Shown here in pieces: positions 47,331 to 55,566 of a stretch of 64,000 bases of DNA. Source of the stretch: Streptomyces anulatus (GTDB taxonomy: Bacteria; Actinomycetota; Actinomycetes; Streptomycetales; Streptomycetaceae); NCBI RefSeq assembly GCF_014650675.1, contig NZ_BMVK01000027.1:1-64000 (forward strand), given 5' to 3'. How positions within the stretch are numbered: position 1 is the first letter of the stretch; each line of letters opens with the position of its first letter. The notes under the pieces are model-generated. The model was given only the letters and a program-made list of their open reading frames with translations, was not told where the DNA came from and searched no databases. Made by a program: the position numbers and the translations under genes.

Positions 47331-47618
47331 TCAGCCGAAGACGTACTTGACGACCCGGGCGAAGCCCATGTCGAGAACGGTAACAAGACCGATCATGACG
47401 ACGACGAACACGATCACCACGGAGGTGTACGTCGTCAGCTGGCTACGCGTCGGCCAGACAACCTTACGGAGTTCGGCGACGATCTGGCGGTAGAACAGCG
47501 CGAGCCGACCCAGAGGGCCCTTCTTGCCGCGCTTACCGCCCTTCCGAGTCTTCTTCTTCGACTCGGGAGCTTCATCCTCAGCATCAGGCATGTCGATGGA
47601 GCCCACGGCGTCCGTCAC
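47331..47618 (-). CDS. secE: preprotein translocase subunit SecE
   Basis: SecE clamps SecY in the translocon. It is 95 residues from a GTG (47616-47618), read MTDAVGSIDMPDAEDEAPES, with AGGTGAG upstream. A basic stretch (KKKTRKGGKRGKKG) precedes the amphipathic helix and the single membrane helix SVVIVFVVVMIGLVTVLDM. The conserved VAELRKVVWPTRSQL motif is present. The open frame extends through tRNA-Trp upstream, which rules out earlier starts. Confidence 0.97.
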   Translation of the reverse strand: MTDAVGSIDMPDAEDEAPESKKKTRKGGKRGKKGPLGRLALFYRQIVAELRKVVWPTRSQLTTYTSVVIVFVVVMIGLVTVLDMGFARVVKYVFG

Positions 47619-47724
47619 GCTACTCACCTGATTCCGGGTCGTGGCCGTGCCGCGCCCGGTGGAGCCGCACGGCTGTGCAATGAAGTACGTACATGCGCAC
47701 ACATCCTGGCGAAGGAGTGTGTAG

Positions 47725-47797
47725 CAGGGCCGGAGGGACTTGAACCCCCAACCGCTGGTTTTGGAGACCAGTGCTCTACCAATTGAGCTACGACCCT
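47725..47797 (-). tRNA. tRNA-Trp (CCA)
   Basis: The minus strand folds as a complete cloverleaf. The acceptor stem is AGGGTCG/CGGCCCT with discriminator G. The anticodon stem CTGGT/ACCAG carries loop CTCCAAA (anticodon CCA), and the T loop is GTTCAAGTC. CCA is not encoded. It lies just upstream of secE, the order also seen in mycobacteria. Confidence 0.95.
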
Positions 47798-48009
47798 TTG
47801 TGGTTTCCACCAACCTACCGCATCTTTCCCGGTGACCGGGTGCAGGAACGGTGCGGCTGGTGAAGGCCAACGACAGGTGAGTGTACGTGTTCAGGGCCGC
47901 CGCGTCGAACAGACAACAACCGACCGGTCCTGTCCGCATGCTGTCCGGGTCCGGTCCGGTCCCTGAAACCCCTGTGCCGACGGCTTTCGCGGTCTGGGAG
48001 CATGGGGCC

Positions 48010-49236
48010 ATGAGCGCTGCAACTTCACCGTCCGAGCGCCGGGTTTCCGCCCGCATCGGTGCGATCTCCGAGTCCGCGACCCTCGCCGTCGACGCCAAGG
48101 CCAAGGCCCTCAAGGCCGCCGGGCGTCCGGTGATCGGCTTCGGGGCCGGCGAGCCCGACTTCCCGACGCCCGACTACATCGTCGACGCCGCGGTCGAGGC
48201 CTGCCGCAACCCGAAGTACCACCGCTACACCCCCGCAGGCGGGCTCCCCGAGCTCAAGGCCGCCATCGCAGAGAAGACGCTGCGCGACTCCGGCTACGAG
48301 GTCGACGCCAGCCAGATCCTGGTGACCAACGGCGGCAAGCAGGCCATCTACGAGGCCTTCGCCGCGATCCTCGACCCGGGCGACGAGGTCATCGTCCCCG
48401 CCCCGTACTGGACCACCTACCCCGAGTCGATCCGACTCGCCGGCGGTGTCCCGGTCGAGGTCGTCGCCGACGAGACCACCGGCTACCGGGTCTCCGTCGA
48501 GCAGTTGGAGGCCGCGCGCACCGAGAAGACCAAGGTCGTCCTGTTCGTCTCGCCGTCCAACCCGACCGGCGCCGTCTACAGCGAGGCCGACGCCGAGGCC
48601 ATCGGCCGCTGGGCCGTCGAGCACGGCCTGTGGGTCATGACCGACGAGATCTACGAGCACCTCGTCTACGGCGACGCCACCTTCACCTCGCTCCCGGCGA
48701 TCGTCCCCGAGCTGCGCGACAAGTGCATCGTCGTCAACGGCGTCGCCAAGACGTACGCGATGACCGGCTGGCGCGTGGGCTGGATCATCGGCCCGAAGGA
48801 CGTCGTCAAGGCCGCGACCAACCTCCAGTCGCACGCCACCTCCAACGTCTCCAACGTCGCCCAGATCGCCGCGCTCGCGGCCGTCTCCGGCCCGCTGGAC
48901 GCCGTCGCCGAGATGCGCACCGCCTTCGACCGCCGCCGGGGCATCGTCGTGCGGATGCTCAACGAGATCGACGGCGTGTTCTGCCCCGAGCCCGAGGGCG
49001 CCTTCTACGCCTACCCGGCCGTGAAGGACCTGCTCGGCAAGGAGATCCGCGGCAAGCGTCCGGCCACCACCGTCGAGCTGGCCGCGCTGATCCTGGACGA
49101 GGCCGAGGTCGCCGTCGTCCCGGGCGAGGCCTTCGGCACCCCGGGCTACCTGCGCCTGTCCTACGCCCTGGGCGACGAGGACCTGATCGAGGGCGTCTCG
49201 CGGATCCAGAAGCTGCTGGGCGAGGCCAAGGCCTGA
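48010..49236 (+). CDS. aspC: aspartate-type aminotransferase (class I, PLP)
   Basis: A 408-residue class I/II aminotransferase. It starts MSAATSPSERRVSARIGAIS; a longer frame upstream reaches into the tRNA region and is unlikely. Visible motifs are GFGAGEPDFPTPDYI near the N-terminus, NGGKQAIYEAF, SPSNPTGAVY (substrate-binding Asn), MTDEIYEHLVYG (PLP Asp/Tyr), and the PLP lysine in NGVAKTYAMTGWRVGW. This pattern fits the prokaryotic aspartate aminotransferase subgroup I-gamma. It is followed by a strong terminator. Confidence 0.93.
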   Translation: MSAATSPSERRVSARIGAISESATLAVDAKAKALKAAGRPVIGFGAGEPDFPTPDYIVDAAVEACRNPKYHRYTPAGGLPELKAAIAEKTLRDSGYEVDASQILVTNGGKQAIYEAFAAILDPGDEVIVPAPYWTTYPESIRLAGGVPVEVVADETTGYRVSVEQLEAARTEKTKVVLFVSPSNPTGAVYSEADAEAIGRWAVEHGLWVMTDEIYEHLVYGDATFTSLPAIVPELRDKCIVVNGVAKTYAMTGWRVGWIIGPKDVVKAATNLQSHATSNVSNVAQIAALAAVSGPLDAVAEMRTAFDRRRGIVVRMLNEIDGVFCPEPEGAFYAYPAVKDLLGKEIRGKRPATTVELAALILDEAEVAVVPGEAFGTPGYLRLSYALGDEDLIEGVSRIQKLLGEAKA

Positions 49237-49262
49237 CCGGTCCCGGAACCGCTCGGACAGAG

Positions 49263-49304
49263 AGCGCCCCCGGCCGCTGGAATCCTCCACCGGCCGGGGG
49301 CGCT
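49263..49304 (+). terminator. Rho-independent terminator after the aminotransferase
   Basis: A perfect 14-bp stem (AGCGCCCCCGGCCG with its complement) and a 14-base loop are followed by TTTTGTT. It lies 26 bases after the stop. Confidence 0.9.
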
Positions 49305-49376
49305 TTTTGTTCGAGCGGCACCCCTAAACGGGAAAGCGGCTACCGCTCCGGCCCGCCCGTGCGGCAGGATCTTCCA

Positions 49377-50390
49377 ATGGAGCGTGATGTACGTCTGTTG
49401 CCCAAGGCCCACCTGCACCTGCACTTCACCGGGTCGATGCGGCCAACCACCCTGCTCGAACTCGCGGACAAGTACGGGGTCCATCTCCCCGATGCCCTGA
49501 CCGGCGGCGAGCCGCCCAAACTGCGGGCGACCGACGAGCGCGGCTGGTTCCGTTTCCAGCGGCTCTACGACATCGCCCGGTCGTGTCTGCGGTCCCCGGA
49601 GGACATTCACCGCCTGGTCCGCGAGAGCGCCCAGGAGGACGTCGCGGACGGCTCCGGCTGGCTGGAGATCCAGGTCGACCCCACCTCGTACGCCCCGCTG
49701 CTCGGCGGGCTGATCCCGGCCATCGAGATCATCCTCGACGCCGTGGACAGCGCCGCCCGGGACACCGGCCTGGGCATGCGCGTGGTGATCGCCGCCAACC
49801 GGATGAAGCACCCGCTGGACGCCCGCACCCTGGCCCGGCTCGCCGTGCGCTACGCGGACCGGGGCGTCGTCGGCTTCGGGCTCTCCAACGACGAGCGGCG
49901 CGGGATGGCCCGCGACTTCGACCGGGCCTTCGCCATCGCCCGCGAGGGCGGCCTGCTGGCGGCTCCGCACGGCGGGGAGCTCGCCGGGCCCTCCAGCGTG
50001 CGCGACTGTCTGGACGACCTGGACGCCTCACGCATCGGACACGGTGTCCGGGCGGCGGAGGACCCCCGGCTGCTGCGCAAGCTCGCCGAGCGCGGGGTCA
50101 CCTGCGAGGTCTGTCCGTCGTCCAATGTGGCGCTCGGCGTCTACGAGAAGCCCGCCGACGTCCCCCTGCGCACTCTGTTCGACGCGGGCGTGCCGATGGC
50201 GCTGGGCGCGGACGATCCGCTGCTGTTCGGTTCGCGGCTGGCCGCCCAGTACGAGCTGGTGCGCCGCCACCACGGCTTCACCGACGAGGAGCTGGCCGAG
50301 CTGGCCCGCCAGTCGGTGCGCGGATCCGCGGCCCCCGTGGACGTACGGGAGAAGCTGCTCTCCGGGATCGACGACTGGCTGGCCGGCTGA
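49377..50390 (+). CDS. add: adenosine deaminase family protein
   Basis: A 337-residue metal-dependent deaminase that likely converts adenosine to inosine. It starts MERDVRLLPKAHLHLHFTGS. The metal-binding HxH is His14/His16. Other family blocks are APHGGELAGP (catalytic Glu, with HGGE replacing the usual HAGE), RIGHGVRA, CEVCPSSNVALGVY and ALGADDPLLFGS (Asp-Asp). The usual HxHLDG is replaced by HLHFTG, so activity on adenosine rather than another purine or aminodeoxy substrate is likely but not certain. Confidence 0.88.
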   Translation: MERDVRLLPKAHLHLHFTGSMRPTTLLELADKYGVHLPDALTGGEPPKLRATDERGWFRFQRLYDIARSCLRSPEDIHRLVRESAQEDVADGSGWLEIQVDPTSYAPLLGGLIPAIEIILDAVDSAARDTGLGMRVVIAANRMKHPLDARTLARLAVRYADRGVVGFGLSNDERRGMARDFDRAFAIAREGGLLAAPHGGELAGPSSVRDCLDDLDASRIGHGVRAAEDPRLLRKLAERGVTCEVCPSSNVALGVYEKPADVPLRTLFDAGVPMALGADDPLLFGSRLAAQYELVRRHHGFTDEELAELARQSVRGSAAPVDVREKLLSGIDDWLAG

Positions 50391-50403
50391 TCCCGGACAG
50401 GCT

Positions 50404-50997
50404 CTAGGGGCGGACGCCGCCCAGCAGCGTTCGGGCCAGGGAGGCGGCGAAGTCGTCCAGGGACTGCGGGGGCGTGCCGCCGGGAAGCGCGGCGTAGGCG
50501 AAGGCCCGCTGGGCGCAGGCGCCCAGCAGCAGGGAGGCGGCGGCGTAGGTGTCCGCGTCGGCCCGGATGCGGCCCGCTCCCTGTTCGGCGCGCAGATAGG
50601 CGTCGAGCTGCCGGATCGGCAGGTGGGGCCCGGCCTCCAGCCCTCCCACGCCCTCCTCGTGGCGGCGCTTGAGCCGAGGTTCGGCGTACAGGGACGCGGC
50701 CATGGGGAAGGTCTGTTCGTAGAACAGGGCGGCGACGCGGGCGATCTCGGTGAGGTTGCCCTCGACCGTGCCCTCGCCGGCGTTCAGTTCGCCGAGCAGG
50801 TTTCCGAGCCGGGGCAGCCGCTCCGCGAGAACGGTGACGAACAGCTCCTCCTTGCTGGAGAAGTACTTGTAGAGCGCCGCCTCCGAGCAGCCGGCCGCCC
50901 GGGCGATCTCCTTGGTGGTGGTCCGGGCGAGGCCGATGGAGAGCATCAGCTCGTGCGCCGCGTCGACGATCCGTACGCGGGCGGGCTTCTGGTCCAT
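50404..50997 (-). CDS. TetR-family transcriptional regulator
   Basis: A 197-residue repressor-type protein. The N-terminal helix-turn-helix reads RIVDAAHELMLSIGLARTTT...KEIARAAGCSEAALYKYFSS. The C-terminal ligand-binding domain is variable. The ATG at 50995-50997 gives the usual distance to the DNA-binding domain. It diverges from an NAD(P)-binding protein gene, with an operator-like inverted repeat between. It is convergent with the adenosine deaminase gene, 13 bases apart. Confidence 0.9.
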   Translation of the reverse strand: MDQKPARVRIVDAAHELMLSIGLARTTTKEIARAAGCSEAALYKYFSSKEELFVTVLAERLPRLGNLLGELNAGEGTVEGNLTEIARVAALFYEQTFPMAASLYAEPRLKRRHEEGVGGLEAGPHLPIRQLDAYLRAEQGAGRIRADADTYAAASLLLGACAQRAFAYAALPGGTPPQSLDDFAASLARTLLGGVRP

Positions 50998-51061
50998 GCG
51001 TGCTCCAACAGGCCGTGACCCGGAGATCTTGACGTCCGGGCGGGGAGCCACCCACTCTAGA

Positions 51062-51079
51062 GGTTAGTGAATACTCACC
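51062..51079. promoter_or_regulatory. TetR-type operator candidate
   Basis: An 18-base imperfect inverted repeat, GGTTAGTGAATACTCACC (12 of 18 positions symmetric), lies in the 98-base gap between the divergent TetR gene and the NAD(P)-binding gene, 17 bases upstream of the latter. This is the normal place for autoregulation plus control of the neighbour. Confidence 0.55.
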
Positions 51080-51095
51080 CACCAAGGGGCGCGCT

Positions 51096-51731
51096 ATGAG
51101 AATCACCGTGTTCGGGGCGACCGGCGGCGTCGGTCAGGAGATCGTCGGGCAGGCCCTCGCGGCGGGCCACGAAGTGACGGTCGTGGTCCGCGACCCGGAC
51201 CGGCTCCCGGAGCGGTTGGATCGGGCGGCGTTGCACGCTGTCGTCCGGCTGGACGATCCGTCGGCGGTGCGGGCGGCGGTGGCGGGGCGGGACGCGGTGC
51301 TCTCGGGGCTGGGTTCGCGCGGCCGGAAGGCGAACGGCGTCGCCGAGCGGCTGACGGGGCAGATCCTGGCGGCGATGGAGGCCGAGGGCGTCCGGCGGCT
51401 GGTGGTGGTGAGCGCGGTGCCCGTGGGGCCGGAGCCGGAGGACGATCCCCTGGTGGACCGGCTGATACGCAAGGCGATCGGGGCGGTCCTGGCGGAGCTG
51501 TACGCCGATCTCGCCCGGATGGAGGCGGCGTTGGCCGACAGCGCGACGGACTGGACCGCGGTGCGGCCGCCGAAGCTGACGGACGGGCCGCGTACGGGTG
51601 TCTACCGGCGGGTCGTGGGCGGTACGCCGCGCAGCAGCCGGTCCATCTCCCGGGCCGATGTGGCCCACGCGATGCTCGCGTCGATCGATGATCCGGCGGC
51701 CGTGGGGCAGGGCGTGGGCGTCGCGTACTGA
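51096..51731 (+). CDS. NAD(P)H-binding atypical SDR protein
   Basis: A 211-residue Rossmann protein starting MRITVFGATGGVGQEIVGQA, with the dinucleotide motif GATGGVG at 7-13 and VVVRDPDRL as the second strand. It lacks the Tyr-x3-Lys pair of classical SDRs and belongs to the NmrA/SDR_a5-like group, which may reduce substrates or sense NAD(P). The VSAVPVGPEPED segment and the C-terminal DVAHAMLASIDDPAAVGQ match that group. It is divergent from a TetR gene that probably controls it. Confidence 0.88.
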   Translation: MRITVFGATGGVGQEIVGQALAAGHEVTVVVRDPDRLPERLDRAALHAVVRLDDPSAVRAAVAGRDAVLSGLGSRGRKANGVAERLTGQILAAMEAEGVRRLVVVSAVPVGPEPEDDPLVDRLIRKAIGAVLAELYADLARMEAALADSATDWTAVRPPKLTDGPRTGVYRRVVGGTPRSSRSISRADVAHAMLASIDDPAAVGQGVGVAY

Positions 51732-51762
51732 GCCCCTGCCGATGCCCGGGCGGCCGTACGGC

Positions 51763-52818
51763 TCAGAGGCTGACGCCGACCGTCACCGGTTCGTTGACCA
51801 GGGTGACGCCGAAGACCGCGTGCACCCCGGCGACGACCTCGCGGGCGAGGGCGAGCAGGTCCTCGGTGGTGGCCGCGCCCCGGTTGGTGAGGGCGAGGGC
51901 GTGCTTGGTGGAGATCCGGGCGGGGCCGCTGCCGTAGCCCTTGGTGAATCCGGCCCGGTCGATCAGCCAGGCCGCCGACGTCTTGGTCCGTCCGTCCCCG
52001 GCGGGGAAGGCCGGAGGCGTCACGTCCGGGCCGAGGTGCTCGCCGACCCGGGTGAGGAAGTCCTGGAACGCGGCCGGTTCGAGGATCGGGTTGGTGAAGA
52101 AGGACCCCGCCGACCAGGTGTCGTGGTCCTCCGGGTCCAGCACCATGCCCTTGCCGGCGCGCAGCCGCAGGACGGTCTCGCGGGCGGCCGGCAGCGGCAC
52201 GCGGTCGCCCTGCTCGACGCCCATGGCCCTGGCCGTTTCGGGGTACTTCAGGGGCGCGGAAAGCCCGGCCGCCTCTTCCAGCTCGAATCGGACACGCAGC
52301 ACCACGAAGCGGTCGGGTTCGGCCTTGAAGCGACTGTGGCGGTACGAGAACGCGCACTCCGCGTTCGGAATCGTCACCGTCTCCTCGGTGCGCCGGTCGT
52401 AGGCGACGACCTCCGTGATGGTGGTGGACACCTCCTGTCCGTACGCGCCGACGTTCTGAATGGGGGTCGCGCCCGCGGATCCGGGGATGCCGGCCAGGCA
52501 CTCGATGCCCGCGAGGCCCGCCTCGACGGTCCGGGCGACGGCGTCGGTCCACACCTCGCCGGCCGCCAGCTCCAGGGACGTCCCCGAGAGCGCGAAGCCC
52601 TTCGTGGCGATCCGCAGGGCGGTGCCGTCGAAGCCCTTGTCCCCGATGACCAGGTTGGAGCCGCCGCCGATCAGCAGCAGCGGGGTGCCGCTCGCGTCGG
52701 CCTCGCGCACGGCGGCGATCACCTCGGCGTCGGTCGTGGCGGTCAGCAGCCGGGCGGCGGGGCCGCCGAGCCGGAAGGTGGTCAGGGGGGCGAGGGGGGC
52801 GTCGTGGAGTTCCTGCAC
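51763..52818 (-). CDS. murB: UDP-N-acetylmuramate dehydrogenase
   Basis: An FAD enzyme that reduces enolpyruvyl-UDP-GlcNAc to UDP-MurNAc in peptidoglycan synthesis. The 351 residues start with GTG, read MQELHDAPLAPLTTFRLGGP. The FAD-binding segment reads PLLLIGGGSNLVIGDKGFDG, the substrate loop GIPGSAGATPIQNVGAYGQE, and the Tyr/Ser region FSYRHSRFK. The YRHS with a following insertion points to the type I enzyme. It stands alone on the minus strand, convergent with the preceding NAD(P)-binding gene. Confidence 0.95.
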   Translation of the reverse strand: MQELHDAPLAPLTTFRLGGPAARLLTATTDAEVIAAVREADASGTPLLLIGGGSNLVIGDKGFDGTALRIATKGFALSGTSLELAAGEVWTDAVARTVEAGLAGIECLAGIPGSAGATPIQNVGAYGQEVSTTITEVVAYDRRTEETVTIPNAECAFSYRHSRFKAEPDRFVVLRVRFELEEAAGLSAPLKYPETARAMGVEQGDRVPLPAARETVLRLRAGKGMVLDPEDHDTWSAGSFFTNPILEPAAFQDFLTRVGEHLGPDVTPPAFPAGDGRTKTSAAWLIDRAGFTKGYGSGPARISTKHALALTNRGAATTEDLLALAREVVAGVHAVFGVTLVNEPVTVGVSL

Positions 52819-52934
52819 GGGGACAAGGGTACGGTCCGCGCCCCCGCCGCTCGTGCGGGGCCACGGACCGTACGCGGAAGCCGGGGCGGGTCAGGCGGAC
52901 CCGGTCAGGATCCGCCGGACCCGAGCGGGACGGC

Positions 52935-54383
52935 TCAGGCGGCCACCGGCTCTTGTTCCGTTGCGCGCCGGTCCACCGGTTCCGGGGCGGGGCGGCCGGC
53001 GCTTCGGCGGCCCGGGATCAGGAGCGCGACGAGGGCGCCCAGGGCCACCGCACCGGCCCCGATCCAGACGGCGGGCACCGTGCCGTCCGCGAACAGCCGC
53101 GGTGAGCCGTAACCGCCCTGCGCGGCGAAGACGGCGGCGAGGACCGCGACCCCGAGCGCCCCGCCGACCTCCCGCAGCGCGTTGTTGGCTCCGGAGGCGA
53201 TGCCCTGTTCCCCGGGCCGGACGCTGGAGAGCACCAGGCTCGCGGCGGGCGCGAAGTACATGGCCATGCCGACCCCACCGATGATCAGGGCGGGGAGCTG
53301 GGCGGTGTAGCTCACCCCGGGCTCGATGATCAGGGCGAACAGGGAGAGTCCGACGGCCTGGAGCGCGAGCCCGGTGACCACCACCGGGCGGCCCCCGAAG
53401 CGGTCGGAGAGATACCCGGCGAAGGGCGCCACGAGGATCGGCATCCCCGTCCAGGGCAGCATCCGCAACCCTGCCTCGGTGGGCGAGTGTCCGAGGCCGT
53501 TCTGCAGGAACTGGCTGAGCAGGAAGATCGATCCGAACATCCCGAGGAACATCAGCAGGCTCGCGGCGTTGATCCCGAGGAAGGCCCGGCTGCGGAACAG
53601 CCGCATCGGCAGCATCGGGTTCTCCGCCCGGACGCCGTGCCGGACGAACAGGGCGAGCAGCGCCGTGCCCGCGGTCAGCCCGGTCAGGACGACGGGATCG
53701 GTCCATCCGTGGCTCGCGGTGTTGACCAGGGCGTAGACGATGCCGAAGAGGCCCGCGCTGACCAGGACGGTGCCGCGGATGTCCAGGGGCGCCTTCGGCG
53801 CGTAGGACTCGGTGAGCCGCAGCCGGGCCAGCGGCAGCAGCACCAGGCCTATCGGCACGTTCAGCCAGAAGATCCACTGCCAGGAGATGTGCTCGGTGAG
53901 CGCGCCGCCGATCAGCGGGCCACTGGCGACCGCGACCCCGGTCACCGCCCCGAAGACGCCCAGTGCCGCTCCCCGCCGCTCGGGCGGGACGGCGGCGCCG
54001 ATCAGGGTGAGCGTCAACGGCATCATGATCGCCGCTCCCACGCCCTGGACCGCCCGGAAGGCGATGAGTTCCCCGATGCCCGGGGAGAGGGCCGCCGCGG
54101 CCGAGGCGGCCGTGAAGACGGCGAGTCCGGCCATGAACAGCCGCCGTCTGCCGAACCGGTCCCCGAGCGCGGCGCCCAGCATCAGCAGTACGGCGAAGGT
54201 CAGGGTGTACGCGTTCACCGTCCACTCCAAGTCCTCCAGCCCGCCGCCGAGGCTCTCGCGGATGGAGGGGAGGGCCGTCGTGACGACGAGGTTGTCGAGG
54301 GCCGCCATGAATCCGGCGACGCTCGTGATGACCAGGACCCAGACCGCTCCCCCGCGGCCGGTCGTGCCGTGCTGTGCGTCCAC
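52935..54383 (-). CDS. MFS drug exporter, DHA2 (14-TMS) family
   Basis: A 482-residue proton-driven exporter that starts with GTG (54381-54383). Transmembrane 1 carries the signature FMAALDNLVVTTALPSIRES, and motif A after TM2 reads LGAALGDRFGRRRLFMAGL. Motif C in TM5 is GVFGAVTGVAVASGPLIGGA. Together these place it in the DHA2 (EmrB/QacA) family. The substrate is unknown. It lies 78 bases after a TetR gene on the same strand, and a palindrome overlaps its likely promoter. Confidence 0.93.
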   Translation of the reverse strand: MDAQHGTTGRGGAVWVLVITSVAGFMAALDNLVVTTALPSIRESLGGGLEDLEWTVNAYTLTFAVLLMLGAALGDRFGRRRLFMAGLAVFTAASAAAALSPGIGELIAFRAVQGVGAAIMMPLTLTLIGAAVPPERRGAALGVFGAVTGVAVASGPLIGGALTEHISWQWIFWLNVPIGLVLLPLARLRLTESYAPKAPLDIRGTVLVSAGLFGIVYALVNTASHGWTDPVVLTGLTAGTALLALFVRHGVRAENPMLPMRLFRSRAFLGINAASLLMFLGMFGSIFLLSQFLQNGLGHSPTEAGLRMLPWTGMPILVAPFAGYLSDRFGGRPVVVTGLALQAVGLSLFALIIEPGVSYTAQLPALIIGGVGMAMYFAPAASLVLSSVRPGEQGIASGANNALREVGGALGVAVLAAVFAAQGGYGSPRLFADGTVPAVWIGAGAVALGALVALLIPGRRSAGRPAPEPVDRRATEQEPVAA

Positions 54384-54397
54384 TTCTCCCCCTGCTA

Positions 54398-54417
54398 GTT
54401 AGTTATTGATGACTAAC
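54398..54417. promoter_or_regulatory. TetR operator candidate upstream of the exporter
   Basis: GTTAGT-8-ACTAAC (16 of 20 positions symmetric) begins 15 bases upstream of the exporter start. It resembles the palindrome at 55028-55043 upstream of the tetR gene; both contain AGTTATT. Confidence 0.6.
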
Positions 54418-54461
54418 TTCTGCGGACAGAAAAAACCGGGCCGGGCCCGGTCCGCGCTCGT

Positions 54462-55019
54462 TCACTCGACGGGCCTGGCAGAGTCGTAGAACCCCGCCCA
54501 GACCCGGTGCTCGGCCGGAAAGCCCAGCGAGGCGAGGGTGTTGACGAGCATCCCGTACGCCAGGAACGTCGTCGTCCCGTCCTCGTCGGCCCCGAGCACC
54601 AGGTGCACCTCGTCCCACATCCGCACCCAGGCCGCGCGCAGGGACTCCCCGAAGGCGTGGTCCCCCGATGCCTCCGCGGCGGCGACGGCCGCGTACGTCT
54701 GCATCTGCATCATCAGCTTCTCGCCGTCGTGGACGATCAGCCGCTGGTACGCCCTGGCCATGGCGTGCAGCGCCTCCTCCCCCTCCAGCCCCTCGGAGGC
54801 CGTCACGAAGACCCCGCGGGTGTCCTCCAGGCAGCGTTCGGCGGCGGCGATGAAGATGGCCTGCTTGTTGGGGAAGAGCCGGAAGAGATACGGCTGCGAG
54901 ACGCCGACCCGGCGGGCGATCACCTCGGTGGACGTCCCGTGGTAACCACCGCGGGCGAACTCGGTGATCGCCGCCCGGACGACGCTCTCGCGCCGCTCCT
55001 CCGCACTCATCCTTGCCAT
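54462..55019 (-). CDS. TetR-family transcriptional regulator of the exporter
   Basis: A 185-residue regulator starting MARMSAEERRESVVRAAITE. The helix-turn-helix reads GGYHGTSTEVIARRVGVSQPYLFRLFPNKQ, here given only by its key residues G22 to Q50. The C-terminal domain (AYGMLVNTLASLGF) resembles drug-responsive TetR proteins. It is cotranscribed with or immediately upstream of the DHA2 exporter, and palindromes precede both genes, so autoregulation and control of export are likely. Confidence 0.9.
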   Translation of the reverse strand: MARMSAEERRESVVRAAITEFARGGYHGTSTEVIARRVGVSQPYLFRLFPNKQAIFIAAAERCLEDTRGVFVTASEGLEGEEALHAMARAYQRLIVHDGEKLMMQMQTYAAVAAAEASGDHAFGESLRAAWVRMWDEVHLVLGADEDGTTTFLAYGMLVNTLASLGFPAEHRVWAGFYDSARPVE

Positions 55020-55027
55020 GCAAGTAA

Positions 55028-55043
55028 GTTATTACTCAATAAC
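55028..55043. promoter_or_regulatory. TetR operator candidate upstream of tetR
   Basis: GTTATT-ACTC-AATAAC is a perfect 6+4+6 inverted repeat nine bases upstream of the tetR start codon. The AT richness stands out in this GC-rich DNA. Confidence 0.6.
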
Positions 55044-55137
55044 CAACCTGGCAAGGGCCTCGGGGGAACGAGCACAAGTGAGGGGCGCCCCTCCGCAGGA
55101 GGAACGCCCCTCACTTCCGACTGTCGCGCGGTACGCC

Positions 55138-55566
55138 TCAGGCGAGCCGGACCACGGCCCGGGACATCCCCAGCACCTTCTTGCCGTCGCACAGGGCGAC
55201 CAGGTCCACCCGGACCATGTTGTCGTCCAGCTTCGCCGCGACCTTGCCGCTGACCTCGATCAGCGCGCCCTTGTCGTCGTTGGGCACCACGACCGGCTTC
55301 GTGAAACGCACCCCGTAGTCGACGACCGCGCCCGGGTCGCCGGCCCAGTCCGTGACCACCCGGATCGCCTCGGCCATCGTGAACATGCCGTGCGCGATCA
55401 CATCCGGCAGCCCGACCTCGCGCGCGAACTTCTCGTTCCAGTGGATGGGGTTGAAGTCGCCCGAGGCGCCCGCGTACTGCACGAGCGCGGCCCGCGTCAC
55501 CGGAAACGTCTGCGCCGGCAGTTCCGTACCGACCTCGACCGACCCGTAAGAGACCTTCGCCGTCAT
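55138..55566 (-). CDS. MaoC-like dehydratase, HadB-type
   Basis: A 142-residue hot-dog protein starting MTAKVSYGSVEVGTELPAQT. The hydratase motif is visible as YAGASGDFNPIHWNEKFARE with the catalytic Asp/His pair, followed by GLPDVIAHGMFTMA. It corresponds to the catalytic subunit (HadB) of mycobacterial 3-hydroxyacyl-ACP dehydratase. The ATG overlaps the stop of the HadA-like gene by one base (TGATG), so the two are coupled and probably form a heterodimer. The physiological substrate in a mycolate-free actinomycete is open. Confidence 0.88.
   Translation of the reverse strand: MTAKVSYGSVEVGTELPAQTFPVTRAALVQYAGASGDFNPIHWNEKFAREVGLPDVIAHGMFTMAEAIRVVTDWAGDPGAVVDYGVRFTKPVVVPNDDKGALIEVSGKVAAKLDDNMVRVDLVALCDGKKVLGMSRAVVRLA

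Noticed and set aside
47619..48113. An in-frame upstream extension of secE.
   Set aside because: It would translate through tRNA-Trp and has no SecE similarity; the GTG at 47618 has a good binding site.
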